NCBI RefSeq assembly: GCF_958295425.1
Contig: NC_081146.1
Span: 20,097,458 to 20,161,457, forward strand
Length of the DNA stretch: 64,000 bases
From: Solea solea
Lineage: Eukaryota > Chordata > Actinopteri > Pleuronectiformes > Soleidae
Direction of reading: 5' to 3'
In this document: positions 11,098 through 23,975 of the stretch, piece after piece
Layout: every line of letters begins with the position of its first letter
Numbering within the stretch: position 1 is the stretch's first letter
Position numbers and translations under genes: made by a program
Notes under the pieces: model-generated
Told to the model about the DNA's origin: nothing
What the model saw: the letters and a program-made list of their open reading frames with translations, nothing else
Databases searched by the model: none

Positions 11098-14003
11098 GTA
11101 AGATATATCTCTGCTCTAATGCTCTAATGTAGAAAAAAACACGTCTAATGTTAGTGTTTACACTCTCTCTCATGCAGCAGACTCGCAGTAATTATGTTAT
11201 TTAGGCGCAATATGATTCAAGTGACATGACAATGTTTATTCCCGTGTGAGGTTTATTTATTATTGAAGTAAATACGTGTTTGTGGTACTTGTTGTATTGT
11301 GCTGTCAGCAGCAGCAGCAGCAGGAGCCTGAAGGAGGCCGAGCTGCTTCCCTGCTCATCTATTCACGTGATGACTTGGGTTTGGCCTCAGTCTGTATATT
11401 CTCATTGTCCCGTTAACTGAGCTGCTGTTACTGGAGATCAGTTTTCAGATATTTTTGTTCTTTTTTCTTAATTTTTCACAGTGGAAAAAAGGAAGAGAAA
11501 ACACAGATTGTTATTGCTGTTAATAAGGATACTCAGTATTCATACTAGAATCAGAAATGTTGCATGTATCCTCTGCATTTACACATCAGTAGTAAACACA
11601 CAGACTGAGTCCTGGGATTGAGCCAGTGACCTTCCGATTACGAACCCGAATTCCTTTCCTCTCGGCCAGTATCAGTCCAATATTGCTCACAATTACTATA
11701 TACTAATATCACATGACAGGTGACTTTAACGCAGTGTTTCCCAAACTGTTTTTAAAGTTCTGGGTTCTGATTTGACCTACTGTTCAGTAGTTCCCTTGAC
11801 TACCTCCTATATCAGACTGATAGTATTATTGATATATAGTTAAAGTTGAAGTGTTGGTATAGTATTGGACAAAGAAGAGTGGCAGCACTAGTTGTGACAT
11901 GTTTTTGTTGTCACTATATTTGATTATAGATGCCTTTATTCCCAGGGATGGGCAGTATTTAAGATTACATTCATTTAAAATACGTATTTCAAATAGTATT
12001 TTATTGAGATGACGAAAATGCCTTCATAGTTTGTATAAAAAGACTTCAATGTCATGTTTAAAATACTGTAAAATACTCATATACGATAGAATTTCTTTGA
12101 AACAACACAACATCATAACAATACAATACATGAGTTGCTGCTGCAGGTTGCTTGGTGCCTACTTTTATTTGCCTGCACTTGTTAAAGTCACTCATAGCAA
12201 CACAGTGACAGTCACAGGCTTTCAGAGCCACACTTGAGTTACCCTTTTCTACATTTATTTATTTATTTATTTGTTCTCCATTTAGCGACTGGAGTTATAA
12301 TCACTTACAGTATCTCTTCTAGATTTTGAATTCTCCAGCAAGGGCTGTGGTAAACTGGACAGGGTCACGTCATCATTTCATGATTATTGGCTTCGAAGTA
12401 ATTATTGAATTGGACGCTAATAGGATGTTTAAATTTAAATGACTACCTGATGTTGTGCACACACACCAATGACAGTTAATTATGCAGCTGTACTGTGATG
12501 AAACACACCGTTGGTGTCATCAGATCATCCATTTTGGATTGTGTGCTGATTCATTGTGATGAAGTCCACAATGAATCAGTTAAAGGACTACTTAAAGGAG
12601 TTCCTTGATTGAATCTGAGTATTTTTTAGTATTTTGAAGAAACACAAATACAGTTGTTTATTTTGATACGTGGTGTGGCTGCTGTATTTTGTAGTTTGTG
12701 TGTACTGTACATATCTTTTTTTTAGTTTTTGTATACTGTATGTAGTTGTATCCATGCCTGTTTGTTCCCAGACAGCATGCAGATACAGGCCACTTCAGGC
12801 AACAAACTGCTGGCTGTCATGTGGTCCAGACAAAACTGGATGTGAGCCTCAAGTGGCCCGCACGTGAAATGTGCACGGCAAATATGGCTCTAATGATTCC
12901 GTTTTGGCACATACAGTATGTAGAGCTCTTGGCAATGTGTAATCTGGCCGTTACCCTAAAGTTGGCCATGTGATAAATGATAAATAAGGCCTGATTGTAT
13001 TAAGACAAATGTGTGTCAGCACAATATTGACATGTGGCAAATGAATGAAGTAGGAAACGTCATCCTCCCCTGTGGTATGTGGGTCACGTGAGAAGAGTCA
13101 AGTCTGGGCCACAAGAATTTTGCAATCTGAGTTGTTATTGTTATTCAAGTGCAGTGAAACTGGAATGTCGTAAACCACAACATAACATGCTATAAATAAA
13201 ATAATGTACTATAATATACACTTTGGATCTGAAGGCTGTAGTAAAGTTTATTACATGAATACTAATATGACATCTCTCTCTTGTTTGGACGGATGTTTGA
13301 GGAAACTGGAGATTTTAAATTAAACTGATTTGATGTGGTGGAATTTAACCAAGTACATTTTCTTAAGTATATAGGTGCTTTACAGGTGATGTCAGTATTA
13401 AGTCAAAAGGATTTAAATTTTAAGACCCAGTTTTCAGAGATGAACGTTGAACTTTTCATGCCGCTGTTTGTATTGCGCAGTTTGTATATACTGTAATATA
13501 ATATAATACGATTTCGCAATAGTTGTCTAATTCAATAACCAACTTCAGCCCTGGTCAGAAATATTATTCAGCCTCTACAAGTTATGACATGTTGCTTAAA
13601 TGTTAATATACATGTAAAAAATCCTAAATAATGTGTGACTATACAAAAACTATACAATAGATGAATATTCAACAAATATTTAATGCGGGGCTTTATATTT
13701 GTTTACAAAATAGTAATAGATTAGAAGGTATGGGTTCTGTTTACTTCCTGCACCACTGCATTTAAAGAATTGACAGTGTTTCTCAGCCTCAGAAGTAATG
13801 TATTTTATTATATTATATTTTAGTGCTTTAGTTCACATATAGTGAAATGTAATTTTTAAAATTTGAACACAATAATACTTAAATAAAAGGGAAATTTGCT
13901 GAGTTGTAATAACAAAATATTTCCAACTATTCCTAACCATTCCTCTCTCTGTGTAACTGTGTTTAGCTTGCGTTACCTTAGCAGTGTTACATCTGCAGCC
14001 AGG
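11098..14003 (+). other. Probable stx12 intron 1
   Basis: AT-rich, with no coding exon recognised. It holds a short CAG run (11306-11322), a repeat starting GGGATGGGCAGTATTT (about 11944-12030) seen widely in fish genomes, and a repeat around 12770-12990 with many GGCC and TGGCC motifs. ORFs here are short and without family. Confidence 0.5.
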
Positions 14004-17000
14004 ATGTCAGACAGCAGCTGGTCCCAGCCACGGGACATGAGCAGCCTGATCCAGGCATGTAGTGCCAACATCCAGAAGATCAACCAAAACTGTGAGTTTT
14101 CTCACACACACACACACACACACACATACATACAGGGTTAGGGTTAATACATTCCCTACCCCCTTATCATCCCCTTAACCATCACAACTAAGTGTCTAAC
14201 CCTAACCTGAAAGAGCACTTTAAATTTGTATCAGTGTATTATTCACCGATGTGGTTCTGTCTCTCTGTAGCTGGTCAGATCAAAAACCTTCTTCACCAAC
14301 TGGAGACAAGACAGGAAACTTTGAAGCTCCAGGAGAAGCTGTGAGTACTGGCCCGACATTAAAGGGCATTATCTCAGGTTTTGTTGTGCCGATGGGTACA
14401 TGCTCAGTGAAAACATGGCTGCCAGCAGGGAAATCAGGAAAAAAAAACCTGATTTGGGCCAATTAAGAAGAGGATCACTTATTGACAATTTAGGTCTACA
14501 CTATCTTAAGAATAGGTTTGGTGCTTTATCTTGTCATTATACGGCTTATTTTCTGACTAGAAATTGGTGTGCTTTGCTTTGTATACTCCTCACAATCTCA
14601 CACCAAAGTCCATATAGAGAAAAAAAGCATGCATTTTAAGCATGCAAGGACACCGAAGCTGCAGCTCTACTCCTCCTTCCTTTAGTAAGTTTGTGTCACT
14701 TTGATAAAGCGAAAAAAAACAAAGGCTTCCAAGTACTGAAGTCATAAAAGAACACATTTGAATTTAATGGTGGAGGCAGCGGTGGATCATAAACTCTTTG
14801 TGCCTTTATGTAAAACTGCTGATTTTCTCTATGGACCTTGGTGCAAGAGAGCGAGCAGATTACAGTCTCACTTTCCAGTCAGAAAACACTGTCCAACAGT
14901 ACGGTGCTGATTTTATTAGGTGGGCACTTTTTTGTTAAGTCTGTTTTTCCAAGTGCACTGCGACCTGGCAGCCATGTTTTCACTGACGCTGTGCTGCCTG
15001 CCTCATGTGTGTGTGAGGCACAGGTAATGCGCTCACACATGAACTCACATTATGTCCTGAAAGAGTGCTGGTAGCAGTGTTTGTGGTTCTCTTGCAGGCA
15101 ACAGCTACAGCACTACACCAACCAGCTGGCTAAAGAAACCAACAGACACCTGAAGGAGCTTGGCTCACTGCCCCCACCGCTGTCTCCATCAGAGCAGGTC
15201 GGTCTTTAAATGCTGTTGTGACACATGTTGATGTTGTTGATGAAGTTCCTACTGTCATTAGACAGAAAGCATTTAAAAATGTTTGTAAATCTATCATTTC
15301 CTTGTGTCTGTGAATGTGCCATGTACAGCCACAAAAAGAAAAACTTCAGACTAAGAAACTAAACTTTCACTCAGGTTCAGCACTATGGACAGCGCTGAAC
15401 CAACTCACGTAGCAAAAATGTGCTGTCCATGGTTCTGAACCTGCAGCTGAACAACAGTCACACGCACTGCATCAAATCATTTTTTTCTTAAAATGCTTTA
15501 GAGATTAAACAGAGAAAGAATAAATAACATAATATGACATGTGAGGCTGATGAGATTATTTTGGGATTTTTGGTACACAGCACAAACACCCACTTTCTCA
15601 ACTGTGGGGAGAGCGATTATACATTTACCAACATATTCAGATGTTAAACAAATAGTTATGGTTAATTATCATTGAAATAAGGTATTAGATTTGATGAGTT
15701 GATTTCACTGTATAACTGATCCAACATCCTCAGTGTCAATGATGACACAGTGAAGTAGTAAGTAAACCCTTTTTTTTTATTTAGCACTTTTAAAAACCAT
15801 GGTTACAATGAACATAAAAAACAATAAACACAAGCATCTGTAAAGATCACCTCAACAAATAACAAATAAATTGTTATAAAAACTTGGAACAACGTTATTT
15901 TCATTGCATTTTCCCCATGGTAAAACATTAAGACAAACTAAAATAAACACACTCTACTTGAATGCTTCTGGGGCTGCAGTTGCATTTCTGTGTCTGACAT
16001 CTATTGCTGTAATAACACTGATGCTTTCTTTAAATGTCCCTTCTCTTCTTTCTTCCAGAGGCAGCAGAAGCTGCAGAGGGAACGTTTGATGAACGATTTC
16101 TCTGCAGCCCTCAACAACTTCCAGGTGGTGCAGCGGAGAGCAGCGGAGAAAGAGAAGGAGTCAGTGGCCAGAGCTCGAGCTGGATCCAGAGTCATGGTGA
16201 ATACCAGCCCCTAATATTACTCTTAAAAGGGATATTAGTACAAAAAGACCTGGGTTTGTGACCCGGTCGGAACAGGGGCCTTTCTGCATGGTTAATTGGT
16301 CACTCTAAATTGACAGTACCCCGCCTTTTGCCCTATGTCAGCTGGGATAGGCACCAACAGCCCCTCATGTGGAGGATAAAGCAGTCGAAGATAAATTAAA
16401 AAAATAAGAAAAAAGAGACACACAAGGATAACTCCTTTACTCCTAATAATTAATATGTATACATGATGGAGAATTGACTGATCTTGATGGAACTCATTTG
16501 CCTACAGGGAGATGGAGAAAATGTGAATGAACAGCTGGTGACATTTGAAAAGTAAGTGGGAGGAGACTTTTTTTTGTCCAAATGTTGCATTTTAAAAAGA
16601 AAATAGATGCAAACAGCACTGGATGAGCTGTAGAGTTGCTGGGATTTAAGCTGATGTTGTTGCTCCCTGTGTCCACCATGTGGTGCTGTAACTGGGACAT
16701 AATATTGACACATTGATCGGCCAGGACACTGGTCAGAAATATTAACGTTAGAAACACAAGTTTCTATTTCTATCTAGAGTGTAAATACATTTTTACAGTT
16801 TTGCAGTTGTAGAGAGAGTTTCTAGTGTGTAAATAAATTATTATTGTGACATTATGTGTATGACTTTGCAGGGAGGATGAATGGGGTCAGAACCAGACTC
16901 AGACGGAGGAACCGTCCATCACAGAGGAGGACCTGGAGATCATCAGGGAGCGAGAGATGAACATCAGACAGCTGGAGGTACAGAGTTCAACTGCAAGATT

Positions 17001-18709
17001 TCCCACAGAAGCAGCAACGCTGTCACACTGTCAATCAGAACATTGTATATCTCTATTTCTTTATTGTTCTACACTTTGAGTGTTGTCCCGTATCCCTATC
17101 TGAAATGTAGAGTTTAATTCTCACATTTTGATTGAGCAGTTGTGGCCAACTTGAGACTTCCTGGCTTTAATTAATGCTTTATCACACTGAGGCAAGCCAC
17201 AGCCACACTGCTGTGCATTGATCTATTTATGAGTGGTTACAACTGAAACTATTACTCGATTAATCGGTTTGAGTGTAATTTTTTTAAAGAATTAATACAA
17301 GTTTCATGATTTTTCAGCTTCTTAAATGTGAATATTTTCTAGTATCTTTGCTCCACATAACAAAGAAATCATTAAAACTGAATCTGTTTGATTTGTACAC
17401 AAAACGTCATCATTTTCTGACATTTTATGGACCAGACATCTAGTCGATTAATCAAGACAATGATCGACAGATGAATCGATTATGGAAATGATCGTTAGTT
17501 GCAGCCCTATAAGTGATAAACACTACGTGAGAGTGCCAACTACTCATACTGTGGACATTCTCTCCAGGCCGACATCATGGACGTGAACCAGATCTTCAAG
17601 GACCTGGCTGTGATGATCCATGACCAGGGAGATATGATCGGTAAGGCAGAGGGAAATTCTGTTTTACGCTGAGCTCATTCTTTGTACATGTGTGTACAAT
17701 GACACTGTGTTCCCATTAACAGACAGCATTGAGGCCAATGTGGAGCATGCTGAGGTTTATGTGGACAGAGGGGCGGTGCAGCTGCAGAAGGCAGTCTATT
17801 ATCAGGTAATAATAACTATAATCAGGGTTTCCACATGTCCTTTTTGGAGTTTGTGAAGTTGAAAAAAATTGTTTTCAAGGCCCTTGAAAGTTTTTGAAAA
17901 TCGCAAGAGAGAAGTTACGTTGATATTTGGGTAAATGTCTCCCTTGTTTGTTATGACACCACCTACTGTTTCATGCTCCCTGTTTTCCTTGATGTTTGTA
18001 GGCCTACGCAGAACAAACATTGTGTCATAATTACTTGTGGTGTTGTGGATGACAACAGAAATTTCAAATTCCAAGATCTCTGTCTCACCAAAGAAAATGA
18101 CAAAGACTAACTTTGACCAAGATCCCAAGGAGGAAAATTGGTCCTGGAAAATCCTTGAAAAGTCATTGAATTTGATGTCAACCAATGTGGGAACCCTGAA
18201 GTATAATAATAATATTTTATTCATGCAGAGCTTTCAAAGATTCTCAAAGACACCTTACACCTTACAAATCACAAAATTACATATTATAAAATATAAAAGC
18301 ATTACGCTAAAAACAAGTTTTAAGGTTTTTAGTAATGACTTTAAGAGATGAAAAGCCCTAGAAATAATGGAAACAATATTGGAATCGAAACCCCATGTGG
18401 ATTGTAGTTGCTCTATACTGATACGGACATATATCTCCCAATGTACTGTACATAATAATAATTAACATCAGTCACTCAAAGACTCGACATTCACGTCATT
18501 TGCTTTACTTACTTATATATAATATTTGATATTTGAGGGGAGGATTTGGTAAAAAAATAAGAAGTGATCGTGACTTATTTACTATTTACTACTGATGTGA
18601 TTTCTGTTGTGTGCAGAGGAAATCCCGGAAGAGGTTGTGCATCGTGGCCATGGTGCTGTCGCTTGTGCTCACCGTCTTCATCATCATCATCTGGCAGGCC
18701 ATCAAATGA
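14004..18709 (+). CDS. stx12: Syntaxin-12 (endosomal Qa-SNARE), complete, nine coding exons
   Basis: Coding exons: 14004-14091, 14271-14340, 15098-15197, 16059-16196, 16508-16551, 16872-16977, 17568-17640, 17723-17805, 18617-18709; 795 nt, 264 aa. All introns are GT-AG and phases agree. Syntaxin-12 (also called syntaxin-13) is a Qa-SNARE of early and recycling endosomes. The N-terminal Habc region starts about [15 protein letters not shown]; the conserved LKELGSLP and [16 protein letters not shown] follow. The SNARE helix runs about residues 166-228 with the zero-layer glutamine Gln202 (HDQGDMI). A basic RKSRKR patch (235-240) leads into a C-terminal membrane anchor at about 241-260 and a four-residue tail. 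It resembles STX12 more than STX7, especially around [10 protein letters not shown] and [10 protein letters not shown]. The first ATG with this frame is taken as start. The nearest poly(A) signal is at 19063. Confidence 0.95.
14103..14128. repeat. (CA)n microsatellite in stx12
   Basis: About 12 CA units starting about ten bases after the donor of coding exon 1. Confidence 0.9.
16255..16395 (+). repeat. Partial 'GGAGGATAAAGCGGTAGA' family repeat in stx12 intron 4
   Basis: It contains GGCCTTTCTGCATGGTTAAT, CTCTAAATTGACAGTACCCC, TGTCAGCTGGGATAGG and GTGGAGGATAAAGCAG. The same order of motifs occurs in the longer copies at 23660-23975 and, inverted, 58430-58760. The middle part is deleted here. 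Confidence 0.7.
17240..17507 (+). repeat. MITE of the 'TAGGGCTGCAACTAA' family, copy in stx12 intron 6
   Basis: The segment ends GTTAGTTGCAGCCCTA and contains TTTCAGCTTCTTAAATGTGA, CAAAGAAATCATTAAAACTG and TGACATTTTATGGACCA, all shared with copies at 25398, 28850, 29640 (reverse), 33119 (reverse), 35742 (reverse) and 58250 (reverse). Both ends are similar inverted repeats, so it is a non-autonomous DNA element. The class is probably hAT-like, by its terminal sequence only. Confidence 0.7.
17823..18198. mobile_element. hAT-like MITE with CAGGGTTYCCACA ends, in stx12 intron 8
   Basis: The left end CAGGGTTTCCACAT and right end ATGTGGGAACCCTG are inverted repeats with one mismatch, 376 bp apart. 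Inside are repeated CCTTGAAA motifs typical of fish CAGGGTTCCC elements. The 140-codon minus and 104-codon plus ORFs are shadows of this element. No clean 8-bp target duplication was seen. Confidence 0.75.
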
Positions 18710-19100
18710 AAGAAGACCAGCGCAATACGATACCATCAGATGACTTCCAGTGTGTGTATGTGTGTGTGTGTGTTCATGTGAGACAAGTGAATGTGTACAA
18801 CAGTTGGTTTCTTTCGTTCAGTTTGTGTGTTTAGAGGTGAGCAACACAATGTCAATATTTAATATTTCCAATCGTTTGTTTTCCATGTTCAGACTTCTAC
18901 TATTCAAGACTACTTCCTAGCACACTGCTACTGCCATTAAACAGCACTGATACATAGTCATTACAAAGTACCATTTAAATTTGACAATATAAGATGTAGC
19001 CTTAAAATATTGGATGATGGCTCTGTGTTTATGTGTGAGTAACACTGTACGTCAGTATGAGAAATAAAATCCCAGTACAAATCTTATTTGTATTACTGAA
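18710..19100 (+). other. stx12: stx12 3' untranslated region
   Basis: This follows the stop codon at 18707-18709. It has a short TG repeat at about 18748-18772 and an AATAAA at 19063-19068, the likeliest poly(A) signal. Confidence 0.65.
19063..19068 (+). terminator. Poly(A) signal AATAAA, stx12
   Basis: First AATAAA after the stop codon, about 355 nt downstream of it. Confidence 0.6.
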
Positions 19101-19669
19101 GCCGTGTGTGTATAATCATGGCCAACGATGCACATGTTTTGTACTCACACACAGTGTAACCCTGTACTGTTTGAACGCTAGAATACTTAGTGATCTCCTG
19201 ATAAAAGGAGCATCTTACTGAATGTGTGTCCTGCTGTTAAGACAATGTAATGCTATTCCACCAGCTGATATCATGTCCCATTTTGTCCACCAGAGGGTGA
19301 GCTAACCACAGTGAGGGTCAGTTGGATTTTGACCAGAGAGAGAAAGCCCCAGCCCCATCATCTACTTTAGTATGACTGTTACTACCATGAAGGAAATGCA
19401 CTACATAAAAGTACACAAAGCTATTACCAATACAACTACTAAATAGAAAAGTGTTATTAAAATCCCTTTTTTTGAATGAAAGAAAAGAATGGTTTCATTG
19501 ATTTGATTGATTTTACACTGCTGTGAAGGGTAATTATGGTATTTTTCAACCTAGGCCTTAGATTTATAAATGTGGATATGTAAATAAATCTGTCCTGATG
19601 CTGATGGTCTCTGCCAACAGGAGGTCTAAAAGATGTCCACTAAAAGTGTTACAAACATTAAATAACACG

Positions 19670-20220
19670 TACACCATACGGACAAAAGTATTTGTACACT
19701 TGACCATTACACCAACAGGGACTGTAATGATGTATTTAAATACACACACTACTTTAATATGGCGTTGGTTCTCCTTTGGCAGCTATAACAGCTTCTTGGA
19801 AGACTTTACTCAAAGATTTAGAAATGTTTCTATGGAGACTTTGTGTCCATTCATTCTGTAGAGCATTTATGAGGTCAGGCACTGATGTCGGACGAGAAGG
19901 CCTGGCTCGCAATCTCTGGTCCAGTTTCCCCCAAAGGTGCTCGTTGGGGTTAAGGTCAGGGCTCTGTGCAGGCCAGTCAAGTTCTTCCACACCAAACTTG
20001 TCAAACTATGTCTTTATAGTCCCAGCTTTGTGCAATGGGGAGCAATAATGTTGGAGTTCTCAAACTGTTGCCACAGAGTTGGAAACAGCATTGTCCTAAA
20101 TGTCTTGGTACACTGAAGCGTTAAGTTTGGAGATAAGGGGTCTAGCCCAAAGCCTGATTTAAACTCCTGAATTCAATACTCAGTAGGTGTGGCCAAATAC
20201 TTGTGTCCAAATAGTGTATA
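19670..20220 (-). mobile_element. Internally deleted Tc1/mariner-like transposon
   Basis: The ends are imperfect inverted repeats (left TACACCATACGGACAAAAGT, right ending TGTGTCCAAATAGTGTATA) next to TA. Inside, minus strand, 19754-19990 encodes the carboxyl part of a Tc1-type transposase: DWPAQSPDLNPNEHLWGKL, with the Glu in NPNEHLW standing where the third DDE acidic residue lies. The other two acidic residues and the DNA-binding part are missing; 550 bp is well short of a full element. Confidence 0.85.
19754..19990 (-). pseudogene. Truncated Tc1-type transposase, C-terminal 78 codons
   Basis: The reading frame carries the DWPAQSPDLNP motif, then EHLWGKLDQRLRA, RPTSVPDLINALQNEW and a C-terminal SKVFQEAVIAAKGEPTPY, all usual in fish Tc1-like transposases. 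It is missing the N-terminal helix-turn-helix and first two catalytic residues and cannot encode an active enzyme. It is part of the element at 19670-20220. Confidence 0.8.
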
Positions 20221-21339
20221 TAAAACAATAAACACTAACAATAAACACTAAAATTTGTCAATATGGACAGAAACCTGAGACTTTTAATAACCTATGGATA
20301 CAATTTAACAATATACTATTTTTCCAGAGATCCTACCTACTGCAGCTTTAAGTGCTCCAATCACTGAGACCTAAATGGAGGATGGTTGACTTTGTCAGAG
20401 GTGTTTCAAGGGAGTTTGAGGAGCCTCGGGCAAAAGGGGACCTGAGAACCTATACTGAACCAGAACGAATGCCCACACCACCCCCAAATGTCTGCCCACT
20501 AGAGAATTGAGAAACTCTAAGACTGTTGCACTTAATTTATAGCCAACCCATGTTTTCTGCTGTCCTGTGTTTAACTTTCTGTAACTCCTTTGCTCTGTCT
20601 TTACGGTCTCCCTGAAGCACAAGTGGACTTCATGGTTCATGCAGTGATGCTCTGAAACTACGAAGCCTTTGGTAGCGTATAAGTGACATGGGGTGAGATT
20701 AGGGATGTCTCCTATATTCTGTCTCTCAATTCTCACAAAATTGTCATTGTTGTGGATTTCATTTCTGATAAATTTAACTTAGGGCAAACTTTAGTGCAGA
20801 AGTGTATTCCCAGCAGTAGCTCTGCTCGGCCGATTGCTTGTCTGATTTGATTGCCAGTGAAATCAGCCCTCAGTTGCACTTGAAGACACTAAAATGAAAC
20901 CAGAACAGCTGTGATGAAAGACTTAAGTACTTGCAATTTGGATCAACTGATTGAGATCCAAACAGTAACCAAACTAGAGTGTCTTATTATTGTACTGTAG
21001 ATATGTCCTCTGTGTCCTCAGAGGTCAAGATGTTACAAATTGCAGATGAAACGTTGAAACATCTGAATGAGACACTTAGCCTCGTAGGTGTTGGACAGAA
21101 TAGACATTAAGTGAGAGAGGAGAGTGTGGTAGGATGTAATGAGGCTTGCATAAGGGTTGTCTTGACTACACACCGTCTTGTGCTTGTGGAGGAGAACTGA
21201 GTGGTCCTCAACATCTCTGTAAGGTCATCTGCTGCGCCCCCGCCATGACTCAATATGATGCCGTGAACATTTGTCTGAGCACGCTCAAATCGCCCTGTTA
21301 TTGAGAGCTGATATGTCAGCAATCACAATCAGAAAATTC

Positions 21340-22445
21340 ACCTCACGATGAATCTTTTCCTTTGTCATTTCCACTTCTCTCTTAACTGCACACCTAGACT
21401 CCTAGTCCTCGACTACTTTCTTTGGCTCACTTTTTCCATGCCATCCTCTTACTTTGGATTCTTTCATCTTTCCACCACCATGTTTCCTCATCTTCTCTCC
21501 TCTGTCAAGAGAATACACCAAACACCTTTTTGGCTGTATACCTCACCACGGTAGCTGCACTTTTCCAGTCATCTGGTAATTCCTCACTACCTCTAAGAGC
21601 CTGTCGCAACTCCTTCCAGAACTTTGCACAACAGTCTTCTTTTTTCAGCTCCAACCGTTTAATCCTTGGCTCCACCTTCTCTTGCTTCCTCTACTTGGTT
21701 TCCAAAATCATCCAACAGACTACCATCCAATGCTGCCTAGCCTCACTGTCCCCTGGCATCACCTCGCATAGTAAATGGTCTACTCTGTGAGCGTCTTCTT
21801 TCACTCTTGTAGGTCACCCTATGTTCCTCCCTCTTCCTGAAGTACAGATTTACAACAGCCATTTCCATCCTTTTCGCAAAATCCACAACCGTCTGTCCTT
21901 CCACCTTCCTCTCCTTGACCCCATGCCTTCCCGACACCTCCTCTTCACCAACATGCCCATTAAAGTCTGCTCCAATCACCACTCTCACTCTCTCTGTCCC
22001 CTGAGAACACTCTCTACCACTTCATTCAACTTAGTCCAGAACTCCTCTTTCTCTTCTAACTGACAGCCAACTTGTGGGAACTAAGCACGGACATTCAACA
22101 ATCTCACCTTCAGTTTCTATCTTCAAACTCATGATTCTGTCTGGCACCTTCGTCACCTCTGGAACACTCTTCACAAACCCTACCATTAAAGAGTGGCCAC
22201 GTTTTCTAGTTAAAACATGATGGAACAGGTTGAATCCGCCTCCGATGCTACAGGCCTGGCTTCCCTTCCACCTGGTCTCTTGCACAGATAATATATCTAT
22301 CTTCCGTGTCTCCATCATATCAGCGAGGTCATATTTCCTACATTTAAAGTCCCTATTCTCTAGTACCCCCACAGTCCTACCCTTCCTTCTGTCCCACTGC
22401 CTCCTAACACACCTTCCCCTTCTCCTCATCTGTCTTCAGCCAACA
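21340..22445 (-). mobile_element. RTE-type LINE fragment, endonuclease to early RT linker, decayed
   Basis: On the minus strand, in frames that shift, this encodes an apurinic endonuclease. Near the 5' side are ADMMETRKIDILSVQETRWKG and GGFNLFHH, then VPDRIMSLKIETEGEIVE. Further on are RVVIGADFNGHVGEEE, VVDFAKRMEMAVVNLYF and EEHRVTYKS. Next come WWWKDERIQ-like residues of the linker before the RT. I recognise this order from fish RTE-family LINEs. Stops and frameshifts break it, and the reverse transcriptase itself is missing. Confidence 0.8.
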
Positions 22446-23659
22446 TATGTGTAGAATATAACCCGTGAGTAAAAATATATTGAATAGCCACCCTTGAGCA
22501 ACTCGTTTTTATAAGAAAAATAGTTAAACAACAGTTAACATTTTCCTCAGACGTGAGTTTCAGATTCTCCTCAATAGCATGTGATGTTAATTTTGTAAAT
22601 TATCTTCCCATTTAGAAGAAAATAGGGGATACAGAACAGAAGTGGACACCATTGAGATTGGCAGCTGGAATTGTTCATTAGGCACTTGGATGCTGATCTT
22701 GTTAATAACTTCGGCACTATAGTAACTGATCTCCAGACAGCGGAAACTGAGTCAAGGGCAGCTAGACATACACAGTGACTCATGCATCAAAGATCCGAGG
22801 ATTCTTATTCAGAATAAGGTCAACTGTCTGATTATTGGCGTCCAACATAAACCAGTGAATGATGAGGACACGATGTTTCAAGAATATATATCTCAGGTAA
22901 TAATTGTCTGGTAGATTCATGATGTTCATGTGAATAAATGGTAGCTTGAATATGCAGCATTTGTCATTTTTATGGACTAAAAAGCAGACATGAAAAGGTC
23001 CATGTAACAGTGGTAATCTTGTCTTCCTCTCTTCACCTGGCCTTTGGATTCAAAAAAGTTTTTGTTCCTTGAAAAGGGAAAGGAAGAAAAGAGAAGTCTC
23101 TTGGGTAACTCTGGAAAAAAGGTTGGATAAAAATTGCCTGTGTGCATGTCTTTGGAAAAGCAAGGAGGATAAAAGGAGGAGGAATCTGCTATCCATATTC
23201 TTTTGTTGGGGGGCTGAACCCATTGTCCATGCTCTTCTTTCATTTCCTCCGCTGCAAATACTTGAACACACATAATCGGCGCTGATCTGTCTTGCTGATG
23301 AACAAACAACAAGGAAGAATGACAGCGACGTGTATGGAGAGAGGCGTCGGAGGCTCTGCTGATTGTGTGAAACGGAAAGCAGCAGATTTTCATGACTCTA
23401 AACTGATGTGTGATGGGGTTTGTCAAGAAAGGAAAGGCTTAAGAAATTCTTTGACATTACCCTCACATCAGATAGCCAGAAACCTCTTTTTGTGCACTTC
23501 ACCAGAACGGCTGGTAATTTAAAGACATTTAAAGGTCAGATAGTGGTTGCCGCCTGCCCTCGGATAAATGTAGACTACAGTTGTGGACTCAGATAGGCCT
23601 TGTGTTCACAAAGAGTAAATGTAAAGACAAACATTATAATTCTGTCTGTAATGGGGTTG

Positions 23660-23975
23660 GAACAATAGACTTTCTGCATAGAGTTTGCACGTTCTCCCTA
23701 TGTGTGCATGGGTTTTCTCCAGGTTCTCTGGCTTCCTCCCACTGTCCAAAAACATGCATTATGGACATTAGGTAAATTGGACAATCTAAATTGACCGTAG
23801 GCGTGAGAGTGAATGGTTGTTTGTCTCTATATGTGACCCTGCAATGGACTGTTGAACTGTCCAGGATGTACCCCGCCTATTGCCCCATGTCAGCTGAGAT
23901 CATTTGGCACAGCATCCCTCTCGACCCTCCTGTGGAGGATAAAGTGGTAGAAAATGGATGGATGGATTGACTTTG
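23660..23975 (+). repeat. 'GGAGGATAAAGCGGTAGA' family repeat, near full length
   Basis: The motif order is TTTGCACGTTCTCCCTATGT, GGTTTTCTCCAGGTTCTC, GGCTTCCTCCCACTGTCCAA, AATGGTTGTTTGTCTCTATA, CCAGGATGTACCCCGCCTAT, TGTCAGCTGAGAT and a GGATGGATGG tail. It is a widespread teleost interspersed repeat. Partner copies in this window lie at 4870 (reverse), 16255 and 58430 (reverse). Confidence 0.8.

Noticed and set aside
17802..18351. ORFs of 140 and 104 codons in stx12 intron 8
   Set aside because: They lie across a non-autonomous MITE and do not resemble a transposase.
14004..18709. stx7 as identity for the syntaxin gene
   Set aside because: Residues around the Habc region and [10 protein letters not shown] fit STX12 better than STX7.
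20395..20736. 113-codon minus-strand ORF
   Set aside because: No recognisable motif, no splice context and AT-rich setting; chance is the simpler reading.
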